From contig JAKOTU010000040.1 of assembly GCA_029776155.1 (NCBI GenBank), positions 62,001-126,000 of the forward strand: a stretch of 64,000 bases of DNA, read 5' to 3'. Under the pieces are notes generated by a model. That model was not told where the DNA came from. It made no database searches and saw nothing but the letters and a program-made list of their open reading frames with translations. The translations under genes were made by a program, and so were the position numbers. Every line of letters begins with the position of its first letter. The stretch's first letter is position 1. This stretch comes from Bacillota bacterium. GTDB lineage: Bacteria > Bacillota > Limnochordia > Darwinibacteriales > Darwinibacteriaceae. Positions 42,675-50,393 of the stretch are shown piece after piece.

Positions 42675-43991
42675 ATGTTGAGTGAAAAGGGGTCGGCTTT
42701 GATACTGACCATCCTTGTGTTGATGGTTGTGATGATCTTGGGCAGCGGCCTCGTTATGACTAGCATTTCCAACTCACGGCAGGCGACGGAGCAGGTCTAT
42801 GATCTGCAGGCCTACTATATCGCCAGGTCTGGCGCGGATGCGGTGGCACAGAGCATTGTTGATGACCCTTCCAGACTAGAGAGCTTGAAGGGTGCGGTGT
42901 CTGCTGCTACGCCGCTGGGCAAGGGTCATTTCACCGTTGAGGTGCAGGATCGCGGCGATCACATCAAACTGATATCCACTGGTGTTGTGAAGGACACAAA
43001 ACGGGTGGTGGAGCTTACGCTGCTGCCTCAGGAGGCCGCTCCCTCACCGTTGCCGCGAATCGATAAGGCGATTTTTGCCACAACCAACGGAGGTACTTCT
43101 CACAAAGCCATTGATCTCGGCGGGAATGCCCAGATCATGGGAAGCGGCGCAACGAATGCCGTGAGAGCGAGTGCTGTTGAGTTGACCGGTAATGCTGTCA
43201 TAAAGGGCAACTTGTGGATCGGGCCAGGAGCCGATGCCAAGACCGTGGTCAATGACCGCAGCAGAATCACCGGCGCCATTACGTCTTTGGCGGAGGAAGT
43301 TACATATCCCCTTCCACTGTTTCCCGAGTTCCCAAGTTGGACGAAACCGTCTACACCGGCTAAATCGGGGTCGGATTTCATAATCAACAGCGATGGCGAC
43401 TATGGCACCATTTCTCTCAGTGGCAACGACAAGCTTGTCATCGATCTGGGGGGCGGCGAACGGCGGATCCGGGTGAAGAGTCTAACCATGAGGGGCAACG
43501 CTGAACTTACAGTGACCAACGCGGGTAGAGATGGAAAGCTGTTCCTCTATGTCGATCAAGAGTTCTCCATGAGCGGAAACAGCGCGCTCAAGTCTGGAGC
43601 CGATCCCAACACGGTTGTCATCTACTACGCGGGGACAAAGGAACTTGGTAACCAACTAGAGGCTAACTGCATTCTCATCGTCAAGGAAGCGGATATCAAG
43701 CTTACCGGGAATTCTACTTTTAAGGGAAGCATTTTCTCGGGTGGCAGAAACGTTGAGTTGGCTGGAAATGCGGAAGTGAAGTTGGGCTTGCTTTATGCAC
43801 CACGGGCGGCCGTGGATATGGCTGGAAACAGTGAAACCGAAGCGATGGTGGCTTGGCGAGTTACGGCGTCTGGCAACGCCAAAATCGTCTACAAAGGAGA
43901 CCTTACGGAGTTCGCGAGCAGGTATGTCCAAGGAGGTTCTCCAAGCGATCAGCTGACGTGGACACGCGGGCAGTGGGCATCCGTAGAGTAG
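42675..43991 (+). CDS. PilX-like protein with a beta-helical repeat domain
   Basis: 438 residues. The N-terminus is a PilX-type anchor (GSALILTILVLMVVMIL, no Glu at +5), followed by a tilted helix and a short beta part. From about residue 148 a repeat domain holds nine GN motifs of the pattern x-x-G-N-[ASD]-x-[LIVF] (GGNAQ, TGNAV, SGNDK, RGNAE, SGNSA, TGNST, AGNAE, AGNSE, SGNAK). Their spacing and the hydrophobic alternation suggest a parallel beta-helix. It resembles the C-terminal region of large PilX-like proteins annotated as DUF7305 (from memory). It is likely to be a pilus-tip adhesin or initiator. Confidence 0.75.
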   Translation: MLSEKGSALILTILVLMVVMILGSGLVMTSISNSRQATEQVYDLQAYYIARSGADAVAQSIVDDPSRLESLKGAVSAATPLGKGHFTVEVQDRGDHIKLISTGVVKDTKRVVELTLLPQEAAPSPLPRIDKAIFATTNGGTSHKAIDLGGNAQIMGSGATNAVRASAVELTGNAVIKGNLWIGPGADAKTVVNDRSRITGAITSLAEEVTYPLPLFPEFPSWTKPSTPAKSGSDFIINSDGDYGTISLSGNDKLVIDLGGGERRIRVKSLTMRGNAELTVTNAGRDGKLFLYVDQEFSMSGNSALKSGADPNTVVIYYAGTKELGNQLEANCILIVKEADIKLTGNSTFKGSIFSGGRNVELAGNAEVKLGLLYAPRAAVDMAGNSETEAMVAWRVTASGNAKIVYKGDLTEFASRYVQGGSPSDQLTWTRGQWASVE

Positions 43992-44087
43992 GTTCCTGTC
44001 TACAGTCTTTGGTTTCCTTGCCATTGTGTGTCATATTCGGCGGCTGTTGCGGATAACCTAGGGCAAAAGCTCTAGGGGGAGTGTTGG

Positions 44088-44402
44088 TTGCCGCTCTCGA
44101 AATCGTCTGGTCGCAGGTTGTTCTGGCCCCTATTGTTCATTGGGGTGTGCAACAGCTTGGACTTCTTGGCGACGCGCCATCTTGTGGTTTATGGAGATCA
44201 TCTTGAACTTAACCCTTTCATGTGTTTGCTGGTAGGCACGCCTTTTTTCGCCGCCTACAAGTTAGTACTGGTTCCGCTGGGGCTGCTCTTTCTGTGGCGG
44301 GAGCGCAGTACAGTTTTGCTGAAGTACATGGGTGCCCTCCGGTTTACATGTGCGGCCTATGGATTACTGATGCTTTACCTGTTGACGGTGTTCTATGCCT
44401 AG
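44088..44402 (+). CDS. Small membrane protein, DUF5658-like
   Basis: 104 residues with three to four hydrophobic segments. The pattern NSLDFLATRHLVVYGDHLELNPFM, positions 22-45, fits small membrane proteins called DUF5658 (Asp in the first helix and E-x-NP after it). The function is unknown. TTG 44088 follows AGGGGGAG by 7 bases. It lies between the pilX-like gene and the prepilin peptidase gene; a link to the pilus is not shown. Confidence 0.6.
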   Translation: MPLSKSSGRRLFWPLLFIGVCNSLDFLATRHLVVYGDHLELNPFMCLLVGTPFFAAYKLVLVPLGLLFLWRERSTVLLKYMGALRFTCAAYGLLMLYLLTVFYA

Positions 44403-44429
44403 TTCGGTGCAGTGTACAAGGAGGTAACT

Positions 44430-45137
44430 GTGGCTGTCCTCTCCTTTTTTGCCGGCCTTATCTTAGGGAGTTTCTTCAACGTAGTCATCTACCGCCTGCC
44501 CCGCGGCCTATCCATAGTAAAGCCCGGTTCCGCTTGCACCCACTGCGGGCACCGGCTCACCGCGGCGGAGTTGATCCCCCTGTTTAGTTTTGCGCGGCAG
44601 CGGGGGAAGTGCAGGGTCTGCGGCGGGAGGATCTCCTGGCGTTATCCCGTGGTGGAACTGCTTACGGGTTTGGGTTGCGCGCTGGATGCTGGGACAAGCT
44701 CTGATTGGGCTGAGTTCGTTGTTGGAGTTAGCTTCTTTTCTTTTCTCCTGGTTTTGGCGTTGATCGATTTGGAGCACCAGGTTCTGCCGAACAAGTTGAC
44801 TGTTTTGGGGTTAGGGTGTGGGCTGTTGTTTTCTCTATTCGGTTGGACCCTTCCGTTCCCCCGCAGCTTGCTGGGGGCTTTGGTGGGATTTGGCCTTGTT
44901 TTTGTTATTGTGGTCATCTCCAGGGGTGGTATGGGCATGGGTGATGCTAAACTCTTGGCATTGATTGGAGCATTTCTGGGCTGGAAGGCGGTCTTCTATG
45001 TGCTTTTCTGGGCATCGGTTCTGGGTGCCCTTGGCGGGCTTCTGTACTTGTACATCACCAAACAGGACCGCAAAACGCCCATTCCCTTTGGACCAAGTTT
45101 AGCCGCAGCAGCCATGGTGCTTTATTTTTTCCTGTAG
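44430..45137 (+). CDS. pilD: Prepilin peptidase / N-methyltransferase PilD
   Basis: 235 residues, about eight membrane segments. The bifunctional enzyme cleaves prepilin leaders and methylates the new N-terminal Phe. The cytoplasmic zinc-type Cys pairs (CTHC and CRVC) are present, and the two catalytic Asp appear in IDLEHQVLP and GMGMGDAKLLALIG. GTG 44430 lies 5 bases after AAGGAGG; GTG 44412 further upstream is less likely. Substrates in this window are the pilin and minor pilins at 41148-42649. Confidence 0.94.
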   Translation: MAVLSFFAGLILGSFFNVVIYRLPRGLSIVKPGSACTHCGHRLTAAELIPLFSFARQRGKCRVCGGRISWRYPVVELLTGLGCALDAGTSSDWAEFVVGVSFFSFLLVLALIDLEHQVLPNKLTVLGLGCGLLFSLFGWTLPFPRSLLGALVGFGLVFVIVVISRGGMGMGDAKLLALIGAFLGWKAVFYVLFWASVLGALGGLLYLYITKQDRKTPIPFGPSLAAAAMVLYFFL

Positions 45138-45167
45138 TGCGGTTCTAGCTGAAGAGGGGGAACTAGA

Positions 45168-45752
45168 ATGGAGCGGAGTGTGGGCTGGATCGGTTTAGTG
45201 GTAATCTGTCTGTTCTTGGCGGGCTGTATTGGCATCAAAACGCCGGATGTGTACGTCTCAGGTATCGTTATTGATGCCGATAGCGAGGAGGGCGTTGGCG
45301 GTGTGGAGATCGCCGCTGCTCCGGGCGGCATAACGGTGACCACAGCGGATGGCACTTGGAGCTTATTGCGGGCCAAAAAGGGCTCGGAAGTTGTGGCCAA
45401 GAAGGATGGATGGGAGTTTCACCCTGAAGCTCAACGGGTCACAGGCGAGGGAGAGATCCTCGCCTTCCAGGGCAGACGCCTGCCCTATGAGGTCAGGGGA
45501 CTTGTGGTTGATGAGAGCGGGACTGGCCTCGCTGGAGTGTTGATCGCGTTTGCCAATGAACGGGGTGAAGTAGTGGCCGCGGTGCCCGCCCAAGCGGATG
45601 GTTCCTTCGAAAAGGCAGGCCTCAAAGGCACGTACACCGTGGCTGCTTATAAGGTAGGCTGGTCTTTCGCACCGGCCGAGTACACTGTGAGCGGTTTCAA
45701 TGAGGATATCCGGTTCTACGCTGCTCCCATGGGTGGGCCAGATGAAGATTGA
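45168..45752 (+). CDS. Lipoprotein with two carboxypeptidase-regulatory-like domains
   Basis: 194 residues. Lipobox LAGC (Cys at 20) in a typical signal, then two Ig-like beta-sandwich repeats of the CarboxypepD_reg type: VSGIVIDADSEEGVGGVEIAAAP and VRGLVVDESGTGLAGVLIAF, each ending in a Tyr or Trp-Phe strand. It is exported and lipid-anchored. It closes the pilus gene chain (spacing 30 bases, then a terminator), so it may help assembly or localisation, but no pilotin (PilF/PilW) similarity is visible. Confidence 0.8.
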   Translation: MERSVGWIGLVVICLFLAGCIGIKTPDVYVSGIVIDADSEEGVGGVEIAAAPGGITVTTADGTWSLLRAKKGSEVVAKKDGWEFHPEAQRVTGEGEILAFQGRRLPYEVRGLVVDESGTGLAGVLIAFANERGEVVAAVPAQADGSFEKAGLKGTYTVAAYKVGWSFAPAEYTVSGFNEDIRFYAAPMGGPDED

Positions 45753-45771
45753 GTGAGAGGCGTACTTGACT

Positions 45772-45799
45772 AGGGGTCCCTGGTGGGGACCTCTTTTTT
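45772..45799 (+). terminator. Terminator of the pilus locus
   Basis: 9-pair stem AGGGGTCCC / GGGGACCTCT region with TGGT loop (one G-T pair), followed by TTTTTT. Confidence 0.85.
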
Positions 45800-45864
45800 C
45801 TGCTTTCCAGCACACCTTCCTGGCACTGGAATACTATACAGGGTAAATGAAGGGAGGAGTTGAT

Positions 45865-46869
45865 TTGGAAAGAAGCAGATGGATCGCGCTGATTGGGGCG
45901 GTAGTTGTGGTGGCCGTGCTGCTGGGGGCTACCGCTTCTGCCCAAGGGTTGCAGAAAGTACGCCTTTCGGAGGTGGTTCGTTCCGTATTCTATGCGCCCC
46001 AATACGTGGCCTTAGCCCTCGGATTCTTTGAGGAAGAGGGGCTGGAGATCGAGCTTAGCACCGCTTGGGGCGCTGATAAGGGTGCCGCAGCTCTGATTGC
46101 GGGCGCAGTGGATGTGGGCTTTTTCGGCCCGGAGGCCGCGGTGTACATCTACCAGCAGGGGGCCGTGGACCACATCGTGGGGTTCGCCCAGCTCACGGCT
46201 AGAGATGGCTCGTTTTTCATGACCAGGGACGTGAACGAAGAGTTCGAGTGGGACAACGTGCGGGGCAAAACCATTGTGGGTGCCCGCATCGGCGGTGTAC
46301 CCCAGATGACCCTGGAGTGGGTTTTGAAGCAAAATGGGATCAAACCCTTTGAGGATGTGGAGATCATCACCAGTCTCGCCTTTGAGGCCGCCGTAGGCGC
46401 CTTTGAAGCCGGGCTTGGGGACTACATCGCCCAGTTTGAGCCGGCCCTGAGCGAGCTGGAAGCCCGGGGAAGGGGTAAGATTGTGGCTTCCCTAGGGGCT
46501 GAGGCGGGTCCCGTGAGTTACACGGTGTACCATGCCCGCAAAAGCGTTTTGGAGCAGAACCCTGACCTTTTCGTACGCTTCACCAGGGCCATCTATCGGG
46601 GGCAGCTCTGGGTGAATGAGCATACTGCCGAAGAAGTCGCGGAAGTGATCGCTCCCTTTTTCCCACTGATTGATCACCACATTCTCGTGCGCAGTATGGG
46701 TCTTTACCAGTCCATTAACGCCTGGAACCCGTGGCCGGTCATCTCCGAGGAACATTTCCGGCATCTGCAGGAAATCATGATCGAAGCGGGTGAGCTGGAG
46801 GACTTCGTACCCTTCTCCGAGCTGATGAACACCACCATCGCCCGCAAGGCAGTGGGCGAACTGGACTAA
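45865..46869 (+). CDS. ABC transporter substrate-binding protein, NMT1/SsuA-like
   Basis: 334 residues. Signal peptide (MERSRW, hydrophobic core, cleaved near TASAQG). The binding-protein core begins VRLSEVVRSVFYAPQYVALALG, positions 18-39, with the NMT1/THI5 pattern LGFFEEEGLEIELS, then GADKGAAALIAGAVDVGFFGPEAAVYI. Such proteins bind alkylsulfonates, pyrimidine precursors of thiamine, taurine or similar small molecules; the ligand cannot be told here and no thiamine riboswitch precedes it. TTG 45865 follows GGGAGGAG; ATG 45847 is also in frame. It forms an operon with the next two genes. Confidence 0.88.
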   Translation: MERSRWIALIGAVVVVAVLLGATASAQGLQKVRLSEVVRSVFYAPQYVALALGFFEEEGLEIELSTAWGADKGAAALIAGAVDVGFFGPEAAVYIYQQGAVDHIVGFAQLTARDGSFFMTRDVNEEFEWDNVRGKTIVGARIGGVPQMTLEWVLKQNGIKPFEDVEIITSLAFEAAVGAFEAGLGDYIAQFEPALSELEARGRGKIVASLGAEAGPVSYTVYHARKSVLEQNPDLFVRFTRAIYRGQLWVNEHTAEEVAEVIAPFFPLIDHHILVRSMGLYQSINAWNPWPVISEEHFRHLQEIMIEAGELEDFVPFSELMNTTIARKAVGELD

Positions 46870-46913
46870 GCCCTTCGCAGCTCCGATGACCTGCTGGAAA
46901 AGGGGGGAAGAAC

Positions 46914-47678
46914 GTGGCTCGCGTGGAGCTAAGCCATGTTAGTCTGAACTATCATACCCTCGCGGGTGAAGTGAAAGCCCTAGAGGATGTCAGTTTAGTT
47001 GTGGAAGACCAGGAGTTCGTGGCCATTGTGGGACAAAGCGGTTGCGGCAAGAGCACGCTGCTTTCCCTCGTCAGCGGTCTGCTCAAGCCCACCCGGGGCT
47101 CTGTGTTCATTGACGATGAAGAAGTACAGGGCCCCAGCAGACGGGTGGGGTATATGCTCCAAAATGACTATCTGTTCGAATGGCGCACTATCTTGGAAAA
47201 TGCCCTCTTGGGCCTGGAGATTCAAAGGGAGAAGACGCCGGAAGCGGTGGAAGAAGTGCAAGCCATGCTCAAAGCCTACGGGCTAGGGGGTTTTGAGCAC
47301 TACTATCCCCCTCAGCTCAGCGGAGGCATGCGCCAGCGGGTGGCCCTGATCCGCACCCTCGCCATGAGGCCTGATGTACTGCTCTTGGATGAACCTTTTT
47401 CCGCCTTGGATTACCAAAACCGCCTGGCTGTGGGGGAGGAAGTGGTCAAGATCCTGCGGGAGCGCAAAAAGACGGTTATCATGGTCACCCACGACATTCC
47501 CGAAGCGGTGAGCATGGCCAACCGGGTCGTGGTCATGACGCCGCGGCCCGGCCGAATCCGCAGCGTGCACCGGATCACAATGTGTGATCAAGGCCTCACT
47601 CCCCTGCAGACCAGGGAGATGCCCCAGTTCCGGGAGTACTTCACTACCATCTGGAAGGAGCTGAACCGGGATGACTGA
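46914..47678 (+). CDS. ABC transporter ATPase, SsuB/TauB-like
   Basis: 254 residues. Walker A GQSGCGKSTLL, the Q-loop MLQNDYLFEWRTI, signature [16 protein letters not shown], Walker B VLLLDEPFSALDYQ and H-loop VTHDIPEAVSMA. The short Q-loop and the ending FREYFTTIWKEL fit the nitrate/sulfonate/taurine group. It drives import by the permease that follows. GTG 46914. Confidence 0.93.
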   Translation: MARVELSHVSLNYHTLAGEVKALEDVSLVVEDQEFVAIVGQSGCGKSTLLSLVSGLLKPTRGSVFIDDEEVQGPSRRVGYMLQNDYLFEWRTILENALLGLEIQREKTPEAVEEVQAMLKAYGLGGFEHYYPPQLSGGMRQRVALIRTLAMRPDVLLLDEPFSALDYQNRLAVGEEVVKILRERKKTVIMVTHDIPEAVSMANRVVVMTPRPGRIRSVHRITMCDQGLTPLQTREMPQFREYFTTIWKELNRDD

Positions 47679-48477
47679 GGACCACATCTCCCCAGAACAC
47701 CTTGCTTATCTGCGCAGTCTGCGTCTGCGGCAGGCTTTAATCCGCACCACCCAGTTTCTGCTGCTTGTGGGCCTGTTTGTGCTGTGGGAACTGGCCGCGT
47801 CCCGGGGATGGATCAACGCCTTCATCTTTTCCCAGCCCACCAGGATCTGGGCCGCCCTGGTACGTCTCTATCGGGAAGGGGATCTCTGGCGGCATTTGGG
47901 CTGGACGGTGGGGGAGACCGTCCTGGGCTTCACCGTGGGCACTGCCGCGGGGATTGTGATTGCGGTGATCCTGTGGTGGTCGGAGTTTTTCTCCCAGGTG
48001 ATGGATCCCTATATTGTCGTGCTCAACAGCATCCCCAAAGTGGCTCTGGGACCCATTTTCGTGGTCTGGTTGGGTACCACCATTACCGCGGTTGTGGCCA
48101 TGGCCATTGCCGTTTCCATTATCGTAACCATCATGATGATGCACACCGGTTTTAAGGAAGTGGATCCCAATAAAGTGAGGCTGGTGCGCACCTTTGGGGC
48201 CAGCAAAGGGCAGGTGCTGTGGAAAGTAATCATCCCCGCGAGCATCCCCACCATGATCGCGGCCTTGAAGGTGAATGTGGGGCTCTCCTTGGTGGGTACT
48301 ATCGTGGGTGAATTCTTGGCTTCCAAGGCTGGCTTGGGCTACCTTATCGTGTACGGCGGTCAGGTGTTTAACATGTCCTTGGTGATGGCCAGCGTGCTTT
48401 TGCTCTTGGTAGTCTCCGTGATCTTGTATTACGCCGTGACCATTTTGGAAGAAAGGGTGACCAAAGGCAGGCAGTAA
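47671..48477 (+). CDS. ABC transporter permease, SsuC/TauC-like
   Basis: 268 residues with six membrane segments and the BPD_transp_1 loop (EAA motif) at about 185-210, VDPNKVRLVRTFGASKGQVLWKVIIPAS, positions 168-195. It overlaps the ATPase gene by 8 bases. With the two previous genes it forms a complete binding-protein-dependent importer. A terminator follows. Confidence 0.93.
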   Translation: MTEDHISPEHLAYLRSLRLRQALIRTTQFLLLVGLFVLWELAASRGWINAFIFSQPTRIWAALVRLYREGDLWRHLGWTVGETVLGFTVGTAAGIVIAVILWWSEFFSQVMDPYIVVLNSIPKVALGPIFVVWLGTTITAVVAMAIAVSIIVTIMMMHTGFKEVDPNKVRLVRTFGASKGQVLWKVIIPASIPTMIAALKVNVGLSLVGTIVGEFLASKAGLGYLIVYGGQVFNMSLVMASVLLLLVVSVILYYAVTILEERVTKGRQ

Positions 48478-48487
48478 TGCGTGCAGC

Positions 48488-48512
48488 AAAGGGCCTGTTC
48501 AGGCCCTTTTTT
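48488..48512 (+). terminator. Terminator after the importer operon
   Basis: AAAGGGCC / GGCCCTTT stem with a 6-base loop, then TTTTTT. Confidence 0.9.
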
Positions 48513-48630
48513 CGCGTTGGGAACACTGCTCGTTGGAGGGTTTCTCTTACGTTTCCCGAATACGAAAAGGAAAGAACTGCTGGTAACTGAGGTGATCAGC
48601 AGCTAGGTCTTGTGGCGAGGAGGGAGTACT

Positions 48631-50379
48631 ATCAAGAGCTTTAGCAGATTAAAGGAGTTTTTTCTAGCCCACAAGCGCTTCTACATTGTCGGTGTCTTAG
48701 CCTTGCTTTTGGTGAACTCGGCACAGCTGGTTATGCCCAAGATGCTGGGCAACCTCACCGATCAGGTGGCCAGCGGAGAGTTTTCCCGGGGGGAGCTGGC
48801 CCGCTTTGCCCTGCAGTTCATGGGCCTGGCGCTGCTTATTGCCGTCTTTCGCTATGTCTGGCGGATCAATATTATGGGGACAGCCAGGAAGATGGAATAC
48901 ACGCTGCGCAACATGTTCTTTGCACACCTCCAGACGCTGTCCACCGAGTTTTTCAATCGCACCAAAACAGGTGACCTCATGGCCCACGCCACCAATGACA
49001 TCCAGGCCGTACGCATGGCCTTTGGTCCCGGCATCGTCAGTGCGGTAGATGCGGTGTTTCTGACCACTGTTACCATCTATATGATGGCCCGGACCATCAG
49101 CTGGCAGCTGACCCTGGCGGCCCTGCTTCCCCTGCCCTTTATGGTGGGGATGGGCGTTGGCTTTGGGCGGGTGATCCACAGGCGTTTCCTCCGTGTGCAG
49201 GAAGCCTTTTCCATGCTCACCGATCGGGTCCAGGAAAACTTTGCAGGTATCAGGGTGATCAAGGGTTTCGCCCGGGAGAGCAGCGAAGATGAACGCTTCC
49301 GGGAAGTGAATGAGCTTAATGTCCAGCGGAACATGGAACTTGTGCGCATTCAGGCACTGTTTAGGCCGTTAATCGGGTATTGCGCCTCCCTGGCCATGGT
49401 GATCATCCTCGGCTACGGCGGAGCTTTGGTGCTGAGGGGAGCCATTACCCTGGGCGATTTTGTGGCCTTTTACAGTTATTTGGGCATGCTTACTTGGCCT
49501 GTTATGGCCATCAGCTGGGTAATCAACATGATCCAGCGGGGTAAAGCGTCCATGGACAGGCTCAATGCCATTTTTGAACAGCGCTCAGACATTGAAGATC
49601 CACCGGTAAGTGCCCTGGAGCGCCTGCAGGGGCGCATCGAGTTTGACAACCTCACCTTCGCCTATCCCACATCCACAGAGCCTGTGCTCACAGGCATCAG
49701 CGCAGAGATTCTACCGGGACAGGTGGTGGGTATTTTGGGCCGCACCGGGGCAGGGAAAAGCACGCTGCTGAACCTGCTACTGCGCCTTTATGATGCGGAC
49801 CGGGGCATGATCAAGCTTGATGGTGTGGATATCCAGGACATCTCCCTGGAGGTACTGCGCACCAACATCGGTTATGTGCCCCAGGAGAGCTTCCTTTTTT
49901 CCACAACCATCAGAGAGAACATCGATTTCGCCGCCACAGGCAGCAGCCTGGAGCGGATCATGGAGTACGCCAAAATCGCTGAGGTGTACGGCAATATTGT
50001 GGAGTTCCCACAGAAGTTTGACACCATGGTGGGCGAGCGGGGCGTGACCCTCTCGGGCGGCCAGAAACAGCGCATTGCCCTCGCCCGGGCCTTGCTGAAA
50101 GAACCCCAGATTCTGATTCTAGACGACAGTTTCTCGGCAGTGGACACGGAAACAGAGGAGAACATCCTGCACAATCTGCGCCGGGTGTTCCCAGGGAAGA
50201 CGGTGCTTATTGTATCCCACCGCATCTCCACCCTCAAGAATTCCGATCAGATCCTGGTGCTGGAGGAAGGCCGGGTCACCCAAAGGGGTACCCACGAACA
50301 GCTCCTGGCCCAGCCGGGACTGTACCGGGAACTGTATCACAAGCAGCTGTTGGAAGAGCAGATCGAAAGCGTTAGCTAA
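48631..50379 (+). CDS. ABC exporter half, degenerate-site subunit
   Basis: About 582 residues (589 if started at TTG 48610). Type IV exporter: six membrane segments (1-310) and an NBD with Walker A GRTGAGKST, signature LSGGQKQR and Walker B ILILDDS. The catalytic Glu is replaced by Asp (codon 50125-50127), as in the weak site of heterodimers such as TM287/288. It pairs with the next gene. In-frame starts: ATC 48631 has a perfect GGAGGG at 6 bases; TTG 48610 has no good site; no ATG or GTG is available nearby. I chose 48631 but the start is uncertain. Confidence 0.85.
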   Translation: MKSFSRLKEFFLAHKRFYIVGVLALLLVNSAQLVMPKMLGNLTDQVASGEFSRGELARFALQFMGLALLIAVFRYVWRINIMGTARKMEYTLRNMFFAHLQTLSTEFFNRTKTGDLMAHATNDIQAVRMAFGPGIVSAVDAVFLTTVTIYMMARTISWQLTLAALLPLPFMVGMGVGFGRVIHRRFLRVQEAFSMLTDRVQENFAGIRVIKGFARESSEDERFREVNELNVQRNMELVRIQALFRPLIGYCASLAMVIILGYGGALVLRGAITLGDFVAFYSYLGMLTWPVMAISWVINMIQRGKASMDRLNAIFEQRSDIEDPPVSALERLQGRIEFDNLTFAYPTSTEPVLTGISAEILPGQVVGILGRTGAGKSTLLNLLLRLYDADRGMIKLDGVDIQDISLEVLRTNIGYVPQESFLFSTTIRENIDFAATGSSLERIMEYAKIAEVYGNIVEFPQKFDTMVGERGVTLSGGQKQRIALARALLKEPQILILDDSFSAVDTETEENILHNLRRVFPGKTVLIVSHRISTLKNSDQILVLEEGRVTQRGTHEQLLAQPGLYRELYHKQLLEEQIESVS

Positions 50380-50393
50380 ATGCGGCAAGGTAG

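Noticed and set aside
45826-45840. Sigma-54 promoter (TGGCAC) before the substrate-binding protein gene
   Set aside because: The -12 half lacks the required GC; no sigma-70 pair with good spacing was found either.
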